Below the pieces are notes generated by a model that saw only the letters and a program-made list of their open reading frames with translations, did not search any database and was not told where the DNA came from. This document shows positions 32,406-41,314 of a stretch of DNA of 57,275 bases, piece after piece. Each line of letters begins with the position of its first letter. Within the stretch, counting starts at the first letter, position 1. Made by a program: the position numbers and the translations under genes. The stretch is from Bacteroidota bacterium (GTDB lineage Bacteria > Bacteroidota > Bacteroidia > Bacteroidales > UBA4417): assembly GCA_013376995.1 (NCBI GenBank), contig JACAAZ010000017.1:1-57275 (forward strand), given 5' to 3'.

Positions 32406-34193
32406 CTAGAGTTCAAAAGATTTACTATACAAAGAATCAAGTATTTCTGCGTAATGTTGCTGTAATTTCACACGGTCAAGCGCTTTGTTTTCTTTCAAAA
32501 ATCCATTTTCAACAGTCCATTCATCATTTACGATCGTGAATTTCAGCACCTGGTCAGGGCCACGCCTCATGGAGTTTCCTGTTTTTAATTCCGATGTCAG
32601 CAGCTCATTCACCCGCTTGTTTGTAATCAAACTGGCATTATCCAGTTGTTCCAACCCATGTATTTTCTGTTTGATCTCCCCGAAATCAGGAATCAGGATG
32701 GCTACCAGGAAATTCCTGTTATGCCCGGAGACCCATGCTTCCTTGATAAACCTGGATTTGCGCAATTGTTCTTCGACTACTTTAGGGTTTACATAAAGTC
32801 CGGAAGAAAGTTTGAAAATTTCCTTTTTTACCCCTGTCAGCGTAAGAAACCCCAGGGCATCCATCGTTCCAAGGTCGCCGGTATGCAACCAGCCATCCCT
32901 GTCCACAGCCTCATGGCTGGCTCCCTTATGCGCATAATATCCGGCCATGACCCCGTCACTACGTACGCATACTTCGCCATCGGGAAGTATTTTCACTTCA
33001 ACACCATTCATGGGTTTGCCTACTGAATAGTTTCTACAGGACCCTTTCAGATTATAGGAAACCAGCGGGCCGGCTTCTGTAATTCCGTACCCTTCATATA
33101 TTGCAATACCCATGGCATTGGAGAGGTTCAGCCAAGCCGGGTTTAGTGCTGCTCCTCCGCAAAGAATGGTATGAAGCTTACCACCAAGGGCCTTTCTCCA
33201 TGAAGGAAAAATGATCAATTTCCCAAGAAGTAAATAGAACAACTGTATCAGATTCTTTTTCTTCCCGGGTTCTGCTTGCTTAGCAGCCTGGATAGCTTTC
33301 CTGGCAACAGCTGATATCATCCATCCTGAACGCAGGGTCTGTTGCTCGAAGGAAGTAAATAGCCGTTCGATCAGCAAGGGTACCATAACAACCATTTCAG
33401 GCCGGATCTCTTTGAAATCCTTCTGCATGCCTGGAATTTTATCATTGTACCAAATTCTCACCCCAAAATACTGCTGGCAATAATTGATGGTCCTTTCGTA
33501 GCTATGCGCAAGGGGAAGCAGGCTTACCGTTGATTTCACATTTTCAACATGATTTGCCTTTGCATAATTCAGGATATTAAAAACATGATTCCCGTGGGTA
33601 AGCACAACTCCTTTTACAGCAGTTGATCCTCCTGATATATAGATGACAGAAGCCGGATCTTCTGGTTTTACCTTTGATTTTAACTCTTCCAGCCATGTTT
33701 CGTTTCCAGGCATCTCTTCAGATGAAAGGAAAGCATTAAAATCTCTAATCCCTTCCACCGGATCAAAGGCAACCACCCATTCCAGGGCAGGAAACTCCGA
33801 ACGCCTGGAAAGGATTTTCATCAGTGCTGATTTGGCAGAAATGAAAGCGATGCGGCAATTGGTCTCCTGCAATATCTTGATCAGCTTACCTTCCGGAACA
33901 CTTGGATATAATGGAACATGGATCGCACCAATCTGCAATGCCCCCATGTCCACACAATTGAATTCAGGCCGGTTGGGAGTGAGGGTAATTATTGTATCCC
34001 CCTTTTTTATACCCAGCGATTTCAGCGCAAAACTGACCTTGTTGGCGGTTTCAATATATCTTTCAACGGAAATCGTTTCCCATTGTCCATTCCGCCGGTA
34101 ACCAAAGACAACTTTCCCGCTAAAGTTTTTTTGCAGATGGTTTAACAGGTCGAAGACCCTGGTCAAAGGCTCAGAATGGTTTGGAAGGTTCAT
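32406..34193 (-). CDS. Long-chain acyl-CoA synthetase-like AMP-binding protein with atypical motifs
   Basis: 595 residues with the length and order of the FAA1/FadD15-type ligases: LLPLAHSYERTINY, GKLHTILCGGAALNP, YEGYGITEAGPLVSYN, DGWLHTGDLGTMD, then a C-terminal domain. The phosphate loop reads YISGGSTAVKGVVLTH (185-200) where YTSGTTGxPKGVxLTH is usual, so a Gly and the Pro are replaced. The C-terminal lysine motif is LKENKALDR, where family members usually have TPTxKxKR; the lysine appears shifted by one. It may be a divergent or impaired enzyme. Its start overlaps the end of the TPR gene by 23 bp, implying coupled translation. Expected role: activation of a fatty acid. Confidence 0.85.
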   Translation of the reverse strand: MNLPNHSEPLTRVFDLLNHLQKNFSGKVVFGYRRNGQWETISVERYIETANKVSFALKSLGIKKGDTIITLTPNRPEFNCVDMGALQIGAIHVPLYPSVPEGKLIKILQETNCRIAFISAKSALMKILSRRSEFPALEWVVAFDPVEGIRDFNAFLSSEEMPGNETWLEELKSKVKPEDPASVIYISGGSTAVKGVVLTHGNHVFNILNYAKANHVENVKSTVSLLPLAHSYERTINYCQQYFGVRIWYNDKIPGMQKDFKEIRPEMVVMVPLLIERLFTSFEQQTLRSGWMISAVARKAIQAAKQAEPGKKKNLIQLFYLLLGKLIIFPSWRKALGGKLHTILCGGAALNPAWLNLSNAMGIAIYEGYGITEAGPLVSYNLKGSCRNYSVGKPMNGVEVKILPDGEVCVRSDGVMAGYYAHKGASHEAVDRDGWLHTGDLGTMDALGFLTLTGVKKEIFKLSSGLYVNPKVVEEQLRKSRFIKEAWVSGHNRNFLVAILIPDFGEIKQKIHGLEQLDNASLITNKRVNELLTSELKTGNSMRRGPDQVLKFTIVNDEWTVENGFLKENKALDRVKLQQHYAEILDSLYSKSFEL

Positions 34194-36213
34194 CCTGCTT
34201 TGGCTGGGAGGTTTGCTGACTGCTGATTAGCACTTGCTTGTAGTATTCCGTTTTCTCCTTGTTCCGCCTGCCCAGGTAATACATGTAAAGCACAGAGGCA
34301 ATCCTGCGGTCGCCGGGGTGGATAGCGTCGATTTGCTCTAACCATGGCACAGCATTAACCGTATCATGGTGTTGCATGTAATAGGTAATGATATTGAGGT
34401 AGGGAAGTTTCATCTTAGGCCTGATCTTCAGGATCTGCTTGTTGACATAAATTGCGGAATCCACTTTATCTACCTTGCTGTAACAGGCTCCCAGGTTTGA
34501 CAATGCCTTTACGTCGGTAGTATCCAGTGCGAACGCCATCCGGTAGCATGGGATTGCCTCGGCGAACTGTTCAAGCTGCTGATGTGCATAGCCCATATTA
34601 AACCATGCAGGAGCATATTTGGGCCTGACATCACTAGCCTTTTTAAAATATTCAAGTGCCTTTGTATAATCCTGCTGCATCATGGTGCTCAATTCCCCCA
34701 TGGTATTCCAGGCTTCGAAATAACCCGGGTAAATATCGACTGTTTGCTTTAAAAGTGCATTGATCTTTTCGATCTGATCCTCATACCCTGTTTTAACTCC
34801 TGTATTTTTAATTTCCTCAATCATGGCACTCTTAAGTGCATTCGCATAAATATAATGCGCCTTTGCGGATTTATCGAGGTATTTGATGTCATGCGAAAAC
34901 AGGCTTACTTCCGACTTCCAGTCTTTGTTACGGGTAATGGTTTTTGCTGTAGCCGGGATCAACAAAATGACCGTCACGCCCAGAACAGTCATTGCACCTT
35001 TATTCGTGAGAAGGCTGTCAAGCGGTTGTTTCAGCACTTTGAACATGAGGTATGCCAATGCCATGCAGAAAGCTATGGAAGGAATGTAGAGAAAACGCTC
35101 AGCTACAATGCCGGTAGGCTGCTTAACGAAATTGGCATACATGGAGATGGTGACAATATAGAAAAGGATGCAGAAAGAAAGAATATGCTTTTCGCGGATC
35201 TTCCAGATTGCAAACACAAACAAGGCAACATGCACAAGTATGGAGAGGATTACCCAGGGATTAGCAAAGTTCACCACGGGAATCATATTATATCCGTAAT
35301 AGAATGCAAGTGGATGTGGGAACAGCAGAAGTTTTATATAGAAAAGCAGGACGTAGAACCCTGTGGAAATCTTCAGGAAGAAGTTCTTTTCAAAAAGCAG
35401 TGGATTTTCAATAAACAATACCGGGCGGTTGACAAAAGGCATTGAATATTTCACGACCTGCAGGGCTATGTAGAATATTGCAAGCAGGGAAACTGCCGAC
35501 CAGATTAGAGTCCTTGGTTTTGCATCTGTGAAGAAGTAGAGTACCAAAGGGATGGCTACGATAAATGTCAGGGTTCCCGGCTTCGAAATCAGGCTGAAGA
35601 GGAAGGCAAAGGCCCCTGCGATGATAAGCCAAACAGAAGGTTTTCGAGTATACCTGAGGAAGAAGTAGATGGATAGCAGTCCAAAGAGGAAACTGAGGAT
35701 CTCTTCACGGTTTTTAAGGCTGGCAACAACCTCTGTATGAAGCGGATGGGCTGCCCAGAGGAGACAGGCGATAAAGGGGAACCAGGCGGAATATTTTGGA
35801 AGCAGCCTCCTGATGATTACGAAAAGCAGGAGGATATTCAGTCCATACAGGATAACATTGATAAGGTGGCTGGGGCCGGGATTGTCGCCAAAAAACTCAT
35901 GTTCAACGGCGAACATGGCTTTGGCAATTGGCCGGTAGCCGAAATTCATGGTGCCGCCTTCTTCAGCGTTTATGTTGATGTAAAGAGAGGTGAAAATCCG
36001 TGGAATAGCTTTGATCCCTTGTTTAACTACCGGGTTATTGTAAGTTACATAGAGGTCATCAAGGGAGTAACCGTTTTTAAGGGTATTTCCGTACAAAATG
36101 AAGGCAAAGGAAAATAAAATAACCTTGAACCACAGTTCTTTATGTGATCTCTTTTGAACTTCAGGATTGGGTTCGGGAACAGCCGGGACTTTGATCGGTT
36201 TTTTCTTAACCAT
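34171..36213 (-). CDS. TMTC-like GT-C membrane protein with C-terminal TPR repeats
   Basis: 680 residues. The N-terminal ~440 contain about 10 transmembrane helices. The first periplasmic loop has the acidic pair SLDDLY (52-53), then YRPI (93-96), HPLHTEVVASLKNREE (156-171) and LFSLISKPGTL. These fit the pattern of TMTC/POMT-like GT-C glycosyltransferases, in which the DD is catalytic. The C-terminal ~190 residues hold TPR repeats (EYFKKASDVRPKYAPAWFNM, AIPCYRMAFALDTTDVKALSNL). TMTC proteins O-mannosylate proteins from a lipid-linked sugar. A similar envelope protein O-glycosylation is inferred, not proven. It is first in an operon with the AMP-binding protein (23-bp overlap). Confidence 0.75.
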   Translation of the reverse strand: MVKKKPIKVPAVPEPNPEVQKRSHKELWFKVILFSFAFILYGNTLKNGYSLDDLYVTYNNPVVKQGIKAIPRIFTSLYININAEEGGTMNFGYRPIAKAMFAVEHEFFGDNPGPSHLINVILYGLNILLLFVIIRRLLPKYSAWFPFIACLLWAAHPLHTEVVASLKNREEILSFLFGLLSIYFFLRYTRKPSVWLIIAGAFAFLFSLISKPGTLTFIVAIPLVLYFFTDAKPRTLIWSAVSLLAIFYIALQVVKYSMPFVNRPVLFIENPLLFEKNFFLKISTGFYVLLFYIKLLLFPHPLAFYYGYNMIPVVNFANPWVILSILVHVALFVFAIWKIREKHILSFCILFYIVTISMYANFVKQPTGIVAERFLYIPSIAFCMALAYLMFKVLKQPLDSLLTNKGAMTVLGVTVILLIPATAKTITRNKDWKSEVSLFSHDIKYLDKSAKAHYIYANALKSAMIEEIKNTGVKTGYEDQIEKINALLKQTVDIYPGYFEAWNTMGELSTMMQQDYTKALEYFKKASDVRPKYAPAWFNMGYAHQQLEQFAEAIPCYRMAFALDTTDVKALSNLGACYSKVDKVDSAIYVNKQILKIRPKMKLPYLNIITYYMQHHDTVNAVPWLEQIDAIHPGDRRIASVLYMYYLGRRNKEKTEYYKQVLISSQQTSQPKQDEPSKPF

Positions 36214-36543
36214 CTCACTATTATTGGTATTGCAAAATAAGACAATCCCTTGGAGGTATCAAAATGGAAAGTTGGAAGGCAAGACCTAGATTGAATGAGA
36301 TGAAAGTGAAGCACTATAGGAATCAGAAAGAATTATCAACTTATTACAACATCTGCACTTATTTGAATTAAAAAATTGCCACAAAGGCACGAAGGCACTA
36401 AGAAACACAAAATCATAACAATCAATTTACCTTCGTGTCCTCCTCAGGCGGATGTGCCTTAGTGTGTTAGCGGCATTTAAAACGAATAATTGCAGATGAA
36501 TCCCTATTAATAACCTACACCCTTTCCCAGGAATTGTTATGAA
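36214..36543. other. Intergenic region with a dyad repeat element
   Basis: 330 bp with no gene. At 36376-36478 a long imperfect inverted repeat has ends based on GCCACAAAGGCAC and GTGCCTTAGTG, with CTTCGTGTC in the right arm. That arm also contains CCTCAGGCGGA, half of the GC palindrome found in other intergenic regions of this window. Confidence 0.65.
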
Positions 36544-37179
36544 TTAATACCGGAAACACCCTGCCATATGATCGTTCACCATGCCGGCGGCTTGCATGAA
36601 AGCATAGCATATCGTGGAACCCACAAATTTGAAACCTCGCTTTTTCAGGTCCTTGCTCATAGCGTCGGACTCTTTTGAAGTTGCCTGTAATTGGGAAAAA
36701 GAAGTCAGTTTGTTATGGATGGTCTTCCCGCCTGTAAATTGCCAGATGTAGCGGTCGAAAGTTCCGAACTCCTCTTTTACTTTGAGGAATGCAATCGCAT
36801 TTTCGACAGTCCCGCGCACCTTTGCCCGGTTGCGGATAATGCCTGCATCCTGGAGTAGAAGCTGGATCTTTCCTTCAGTATACTGTGCAATTACTTCTGG
36901 TTCGAAATTATCGAAAGCCTTCCTGAAATTTTCCCGCTTATGGAGGATCGTCTTCCAGCTAAGCCCTGCCTGGAAAGCATCAAGCACCAGGAATTCAAAT
37001 AGTTTTTGGTCATCATGCAGGGGAATTCCCCATTCCTTATCGTGGTATTCGAGCATTAAGGGATCATTGGATGGCCAGTTGCAGGTTGGTAACTCTTTAA
37101 CTGATGTTGAGCTAGATGTTTCTGAAATCATAGGTATTGATATAATAGAGTGATCGTTTTGTAACTGGAGCTTCCCCAA
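36544..37179 (-). CDS. tag: DNA-3-methyladenine glycosylase I
   Basis: 211 residues (about 195 if the internal ATG at 37131 is used, which is closer to the family length). Family motifs are present: CNWPSNDPLMLEYHDKEWG, FEFLVLDAFQAGLSWKTIL, RENFRKAF, and the C-terminal STICYAFMQAAGMVNDHMAGC. The Cys and His near the N-terminus and the His and Cys at the C-terminus correspond to the zinc ligands of Tag. The enzyme removes 3-methyladenine from alkylated DNA. It is a single gene, divergent from the Rossmann protein gene at 37533. Confidence 0.93.
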   Translation of the reverse strand: MGKLQLQNDHSIISIPMISETSSSTSVKELPTCNWPSNDPLMLEYHDKEWGIPLHDDQKLFEFLVLDAFQAGLSWKTILHKRENFRKAFDNFEPEVIAQYTEGKIQLLLQDAGIIRNRAKVRGTVENAIAFLKVKEEFGTFDRYIWQFTGGKTIHNKLTSFSQLQATSKESDAMSKDLKKRGFKFVGSTICYAFMQAAGMVNDHMAGCFRY

Positions 37180-37210
37180 AAAAGAGGATGTTCAGCCTGG
37201 TTAACAAAAA

Positions 37211-37318
37211 AAATAGCACACAGATCCGCCTAAGGCGGGCGGAAAGAACAGATTTACACGGATTTGATCTGTGATAATCTTTCCGTCAATTGACGGATCA
37301 GTGTCATCCGAGTGCAAA
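37211..37318. repeat. Intergenic dyad element interrupted by two palindromes
   Basis: Imperfect inverted repeat with ends AGCACACAGAT and ATCAGTGTCATCCGAGTGC, and a centre of ACAGATTTACACGGATTTGATCTGTGA. The left arm is interrupted by CCGCCTAAGGCGG (37226-37238), and the right arm by the perfect 14-bp palindrome CCGTCAATTGACGG (37282-37295). It is a relative of the element at 41141-41234. Confidence 0.75.
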
Positions 37319-37436
37319 ACTATTTAACATAGATATATTTGCTACGCATTGACATTTGGCTCTTTAGGTTAATTTATACTCAAATTTTGAACAAACTCCA
37401 GTATTATAACAAGAAATCATAAAAATAGATCAAAAT

Positions 37437-37461
37437 CAAATCCCAAAAAGCCTGGGATTTG
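37437..37461. other. 9-bp hairpin upstream of the Rossmann gene
   Basis: Perfect stem CAAATCCCA/TGGGATTTG with a 7-nt loop, followed by a weak T-rich stretch. It lies in a divergent promoter region, 40 bp before the -7 element, so it does not end any visible gene. Possibly an operator or an orphan terminator. Confidence 0.5.
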
Positions 37462-37500
37462 TTATTTCCTTTTAATCAAGCCAGCAAGAAATTACTTGTT

Positions 37501-37508
37501 TAATTTTG
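37501..37508 (+). promoter_or_regulatory. TAnnTTTG -7 element that decides the start at 37533
   Basis: TAATTTTG matches the -7 consensus and overlaps the in-frame TTG at 37506. That TTG therefore cannot be the start if this promoter is used, and the ATG at 37533 is 24 bp downstream. Confidence 0.45.
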
Positions 37509-37532
37509 AAAACCAATACCAAAAGAAAAGCA

Positions 37533-38207
37533 ATGACAAACAAACTCAGGGTAATAATTACAGGTGGTACAGGCATGATAGGAGAAGGTGTCCTGTACGA
37601 ATGCCTGCATGATGAATCGGTGGAATCTGTGCTGGCTGTCAACAGGAGGCCGACAGGTTATTCGCATCCTAAACTGAAGGAAATAATGCTTGATGATTTT
37701 TTCAACCTGGCACCCATCGAACAGCAGCTAAAAGGGTACAACGCATGCTTTTTTTGCCTTGGAGTTACATCATTGGGCAAAAAGGTGGAAGAATATACCC
37801 GTTTAACTTATTCCCTGACCATGAGTTTTGCAGAAACCCTCGCAAAGCTCAACCCAGGAATGACATTCTGTTTCATATCCGGTGCCGGGACTGATTCTAC
37901 AGCGCAGGGCAAGAGTATGTGGGCACGTGTGAAAGGCAGGACAGAAAATGATCTTCAGAAAATCCCCGCACTCAAGGTATTCAGTTTCAGGCCGGTCGCA
38001 ATACTTCCCACTCTGTCACTTAAACCGGGACAAACTTATTACTACACCTACAGGTATGCTGGCTGGCGAATGCCAATTCTCAAATTTTTCTTTCCCAATG
38101 CAGTCATACGATTACCTGACCTGGGTAAAGCTATGATTGTGGTTGCCAGGGAAGGATTTCCCTCCTCCATCCTTGAAGCAAGGGACATCAATGCATTGGG
38201 CAAATAA
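37533..38207 (+). CDS. NAD(P)-binding Rossmann protein, atypical SDR/epimerase family
   Basis: About 224 residues from the ATG at 37533. The N-terminal strand and loop RVIITGGTGMIGEGVLYECL has the GGTGxxGxG nucleotide-binding motif. CFFCLGVTSLGKKVEEYTRLTYSLTM follows, then CFISGAGTD where a catalytic Ser would lie, but I do not see a standard YxxxK. Such proteins resemble NAD-dependent epimerases and the NmrA/HTATIP2-like sensors. A cytoplasmic redox or regulatory function is likely and the substrate is unknown. A single gene, downstream of a promoter-like element and a small hairpin. Confidence 0.8.
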   Translation: MTNKLRVIITGGTGMIGEGVLYECLHDESVESVLAVNRRPTGYSHPKLKEIMLDDFFNLAPIEQQLKGYNACFFCLGVTSLGKKVEEYTRLTYSLTMSFAETLAKLNPGMTFCFISGAGTDSTAQGKSMWARVKGRTENDLQKIPALKVFSFRPVAILPTLSLKPGQTYYYTYRYAGWRMPILKFFFPNAVIRLPDLGKAMIVVAREGFPSSILEARDINALGK

Positions 38208-38332
38208 TGCATTTTCCGGATCTGTTCAGGCCCCATGATTCAGAAACTCCTGAATTTAAAATGGGGTAATTGAGGTGTGTGCAGGAACATATCATATATT
38301 TGATAGATTCTATTCACCTTTTTTGTATCCCA

Positions 38333-40984
38333 ATGTTTAGAAACCATTTTAGACGATCCGGCCTCTTCTTGTCATCCTGCATTTTATTTTCATTTCATGC
38401 TTTTCCCCAGGGATCGGGAATGTGTTCAGTTTGGACAGCTGGCAGCAAGGATTCAATATTTCACGAAACCGATTTTAACAATGGCATTCCAGATCTGATC
38501 GAAGGAAGCAGCTCAACGTATATAGTTCGAAATAAAGATTTTAATCAGGGATTCATAATCTCGCCGCTTGAACTGGTACAGGGAAGAATTCCCGGGCTGA
38601 TGATCACATCCCGGGATGGCAGGCCAGGAAATGAATTGCTCGTTTCAGGCCCGCGGTATACATCCTTGTCGACCGACATCACGCCACTTCTCATTTTGGA
38701 TGGAGTTCCTGTTCAAAAACTCATTATCAACCCAAGGGATATTGAAAGCATATTATTCAGCAACGACGCAGCTTTACCCGGTTTATACGGGAACCTTGCA
38801 GCTAATGGTGCACTTTTCATCAACACTAAAAAAGGAACAAAAAAGCTGAAAGTAGATTATTCAGGAACATTCTCCATTTCTGAAATACCAAAAATGGAGG
38901 ATGTTTATTCCGGAGATGAATTCCGGAAATTGATTCACGATCAGTATTCCTCATCTCCAGGTGTATTTAATTTCTTAGGATCATCAAACACAAACTGGCA
39001 AAAGGAAATATACCAGAAAGCCATTGGACAGGACCATTATTTATCCATTTCCGGAACAGTGCTGAACATTCCTGTCCGTGCATCCATTGGAAAAACCTTG
39101 CAGGATGGCATTCTGAAGACATCTTCCATCAACAGGACTACAAGTTCCCTCAGAATAAGCCCCAGTTTCTTTCGCAACCACCTTAAGATCAATTTGAATG
39201 TGGATGGTGCTTTTAACCGGAATTCACTTGCCAATGAATCTTCAATCAGGAATGCGGTTCTTTTTGACCCAACTCAACCGGTACGTAATGGTAGCCGGTT
39301 CGGTGGGTATTATACCTGGCTTTATCCTACAGGTGCGCTAAATATTTCGGGCACAAAGAACGCTGTAGCCATGCTGAACCTTGCTGATAGCAAGGAGAAC
39401 GTAAACCATTTCAACAGGAGCCTGAACATCGATTACGCCTTTCACTTTTTCCCGGCTTTGAGAATTGGGATTGGGTACGAAAAAGAAAGTTTTGATCAGA
39501 AAACCAATACGTTCACTGATTCAACAGCCACATGGACCATATATTCCGGAAATCAAACTACTGATTTGGTTAAAAATTCAAGCTGGAAACGAAACCGGGA
39601 GGTTTATCTAAGCTATTGCGCGAAATTTGTCTTCCTTAAAGCCAAACTCAATATGCTGGCCGGCTACAGGGATCAATTCGCCCACCTGAGAAATGATACG
39701 GAAAAGACAATTAACGGGCCCTGGACCCAGGAACCTATCTCTTCCTATTATATGCTTGAAACCTCAAATGCATCTATTTATGGAAATGCACGATATTCAA
39801 TTCTTGATAAATATAGCCTGAATGTAGCCATGAGCGCTAATTCCGATTCCCGTATCGTTGGTAAAAAGAAAAGCCTGGAAGCAGGTGGAGCTTCATTGGA
39901 ATGGAATCTCAAAAATGAAAGTTTCCTCAAGGATGTGTATCCTCTATCAGCCCTTAACTTCTTTCTATCATACAATGTGAGTGAAAGCTACAATTTAACT
40001 ATTCTTCCTGGAACTACTGTAAATATCAATCCAAAAATACAGGCAGAACAATTCTCCATTTTTTCAACTGGCATAGCTTACAGCCTACTGAAAAATAAAG
40101 TTTCAGGGTCAGTTTCCCTGTATTCATCAACATGGGATAAATCTATATCAAGCATTCGAACTCCTTCAGGATCCAATTTCAATAATTCAATTATAGAGAA
40201 TGTAGGCACCCTTGCAAACAAAGGGCTAGAGCTTTCCCTCAATATAAATCCAGTTTCAACGAATTCAATTAGCCTGAACCTTGGATTTACCCTGGGTTAT
40301 AACCAGAATAAAATCAAGCAATTATCCGAAGGAGAAACCCCTGTCTATAACTATCTTCTTTATGGAGATAATTTTAATGGCTTTTATAAAATTTCGAAAG
40401 AGGGATATCCTGCCAATTCATTTTTCTTCAACAAACAAGTTTATAATGCTGAAGGTAAACCTATTGAAGGCATGTACGTTGACCTTTCAGGGAACGGTGG
40501 TGTTATTAGCGGGAACTTAAACGATAAATATGTCTGCCATCAACCTGCTCCTGATTACAGCTCAGGCATGAACTTCGACTTTACTTATAAACACATAGAA
40601 CTATCAGGCTCAGCTCATGCGAATATTGGAAACTACGTCTATAATACAGTGGCAGCCAACAGTTCGTACGATATGCTTTATTATTTCGGATACTTGCAGA
40701 ATTCTCCCAAATACCTGAATACAACACAGTTTGGAAAAAGACAGTATACCAGCGACTACTTTGTCGAGAATGCTTCATTCCTGAGAATGGACTATGTCAG
40801 CCTGGGGTATAAATTCAATGATATCTGCTCAAAAAAAGTTGGACTTTCTGTTTTCTTCTCGATACAAAATGCGTTTGTCATCAGCAAGTATAGCGGGCTT
40901 GACCCCGAAGTTGAATATGGTGTTGACCAGTATATGTATCCACGTTCCAGAACTTTTTCACTTGGCTTGAATCTTTCTATCTGA
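38333..40984 (+). CDS. Orphan SusC-like TonB-dependent receptor
   Basis: 883 residues from the ATG at 38333, where a good signal peptide begins (FRNHFRRSGLFLSSCILFSF, then AFPQG). The plug domain is SusC-like: LVQGRIPGLMITSRDGRPG, then PLLILDGVPV, NPRDIESILF and GNLAANGALFINTKKG. A beta-barrel of about 650 residues follows and ends SLGLNLSI. The usual N-terminal carboxypeptidase-regulatory-like domain is missing, and there is no SusD gene beside it, so it is not a standard glycan-uptake pair. It could take up siderophores, peptides or sugars through TonB. It is a stand-alone gene. Confidence 0.88.
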   Translation: MFRNHFRRSGLFLSSCILFSFHAFPQGSGMCSVWTAGSKDSIFHETDFNNGIPDLIEGSSSTYIVRNKDFNQGFIISPLELVQGRIPGLMITSRDGRPGNELLVSGPRYTSLSTDITPLLILDGVPVQKLIINPRDIESILFSNDAALPGLYGNLAANGALFINTKKGTKKLKVDYSGTFSISEIPKMEDVYSGDEFRKLIHDQYSSSPGVFNFLGSSNTNWQKEIYQKAIGQDHYLSISGTVLNIPVRASIGKTLQDGILKTSSINRTTSSLRISPSFFRNHLKINLNVDGAFNRNSLANESSIRNAVLFDPTQPVRNGSRFGGYYTWLYPTGALNISGTKNAVAMLNLADSKENVNHFNRSLNIDYAFHFFPALRIGIGYEKESFDQKTNTFTDSTATWTIYSGNQTTDLVKNSSWKRNREVYLSYCAKFVFLKAKLNMLAGYRDQFAHLRNDTEKTINGPWTQEPISSYYMLETSNASIYGNARYSILDKYSLNVAMSANSDSRIVGKKKSLEAGGASLEWNLKNESFLKDVYPLSALNFFLSYNVSESYNLTILPGTTVNINPKIQAEQFSIFSTGIAYSLLKNKVSGSVSLYSSTWDKSISSIRTPSGSNFNNSIIENVGTLANKGLELSLNINPVSTNSISLNLGFTLGYNQNKIKQLSEGETPVYNYLLYGDNFNGFYKISKEGYPANSFFFNKQVYNAEGKPIEGMYVDLSGNGGVISGNLNDKYVCHQPAPDYSSGMNFDFTYKHIELSGSAHANIGNYVYNTVAANSSYDMLYYFGYLQNSPKYLNTTQFGKRQYTSDYFVENASFLRMDYVSLGYKFNDICSKKVGLSVFFSIQNAFVISKYSGLDPEVEYGVDQYMYPRSRTFSLGLNLSI

Positions 40985-41140
40985 ACAGATTCTCACATAC
41001 CTACTCCAGCCTGGAATTGAACTTCCATTATTTGATCAAGATACTGAGCGCATAGGAGTTACTGCATTATCAGATTACTAATTGAACTACACTTAAAAGA
41101 ATCAATAACTGGTAAATTTTCATACTCCGTGTAAGATTGC

Positions 41141-41234
41141 AACACTGATGAAACAGAAAGAATTGATTTGCACAGATTTAATCCGTGAAAATCTGTCCGC
41201 CTCAGGCGGATCCGTGTCATCTGTGTGCTATTAA
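41141..41234. repeat. Intergenic element with CCGCCTCAGGCGG palindrome
   Basis: The sequence runs AACACTGATGAAACAGAAAG ... TTTGCACAGATTTAATCCGTG ... ATCCGTGTCATCTGTGTGC and is interrupted at 41197-41209 by the palindrome CCGCCTCAGGCGG. Related to the elements at 37211-37318 and 57104-57275. It fills part of the 365-bp gap after the SusC-like gene. Confidence 0.75.
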
Positions 41235-41298
41235 TTTGGAATAATCGAAATTCCGATTTCTTTAGGAAACCATATCAAATACCTGTTAATAATTAGTT

Positions 41299-41314
41299 AA
41301 TAGTGTAAACTATT
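41299..41314. promoter_or_regulatory. Candidate MarR operator
   Basis: A perfect inverted repeat AATAGT-GTAA-ACTATT, with a wider pair GTAAAC (41305-41310) and GTTTAC (41325-41330) overlapping it. TACCTTTG at 41328-41335 fits a -7 element just before the MarR start at 41350. An autoregulatory operator is plausible. Confidence 0.45.

Noticed and set aside
37437-37461. Terminator of the gene at 37533 or of tag
   Set aside because: It is upstream of both divergent genes, so it cannot end either; kept only as an unexplained hairpin.
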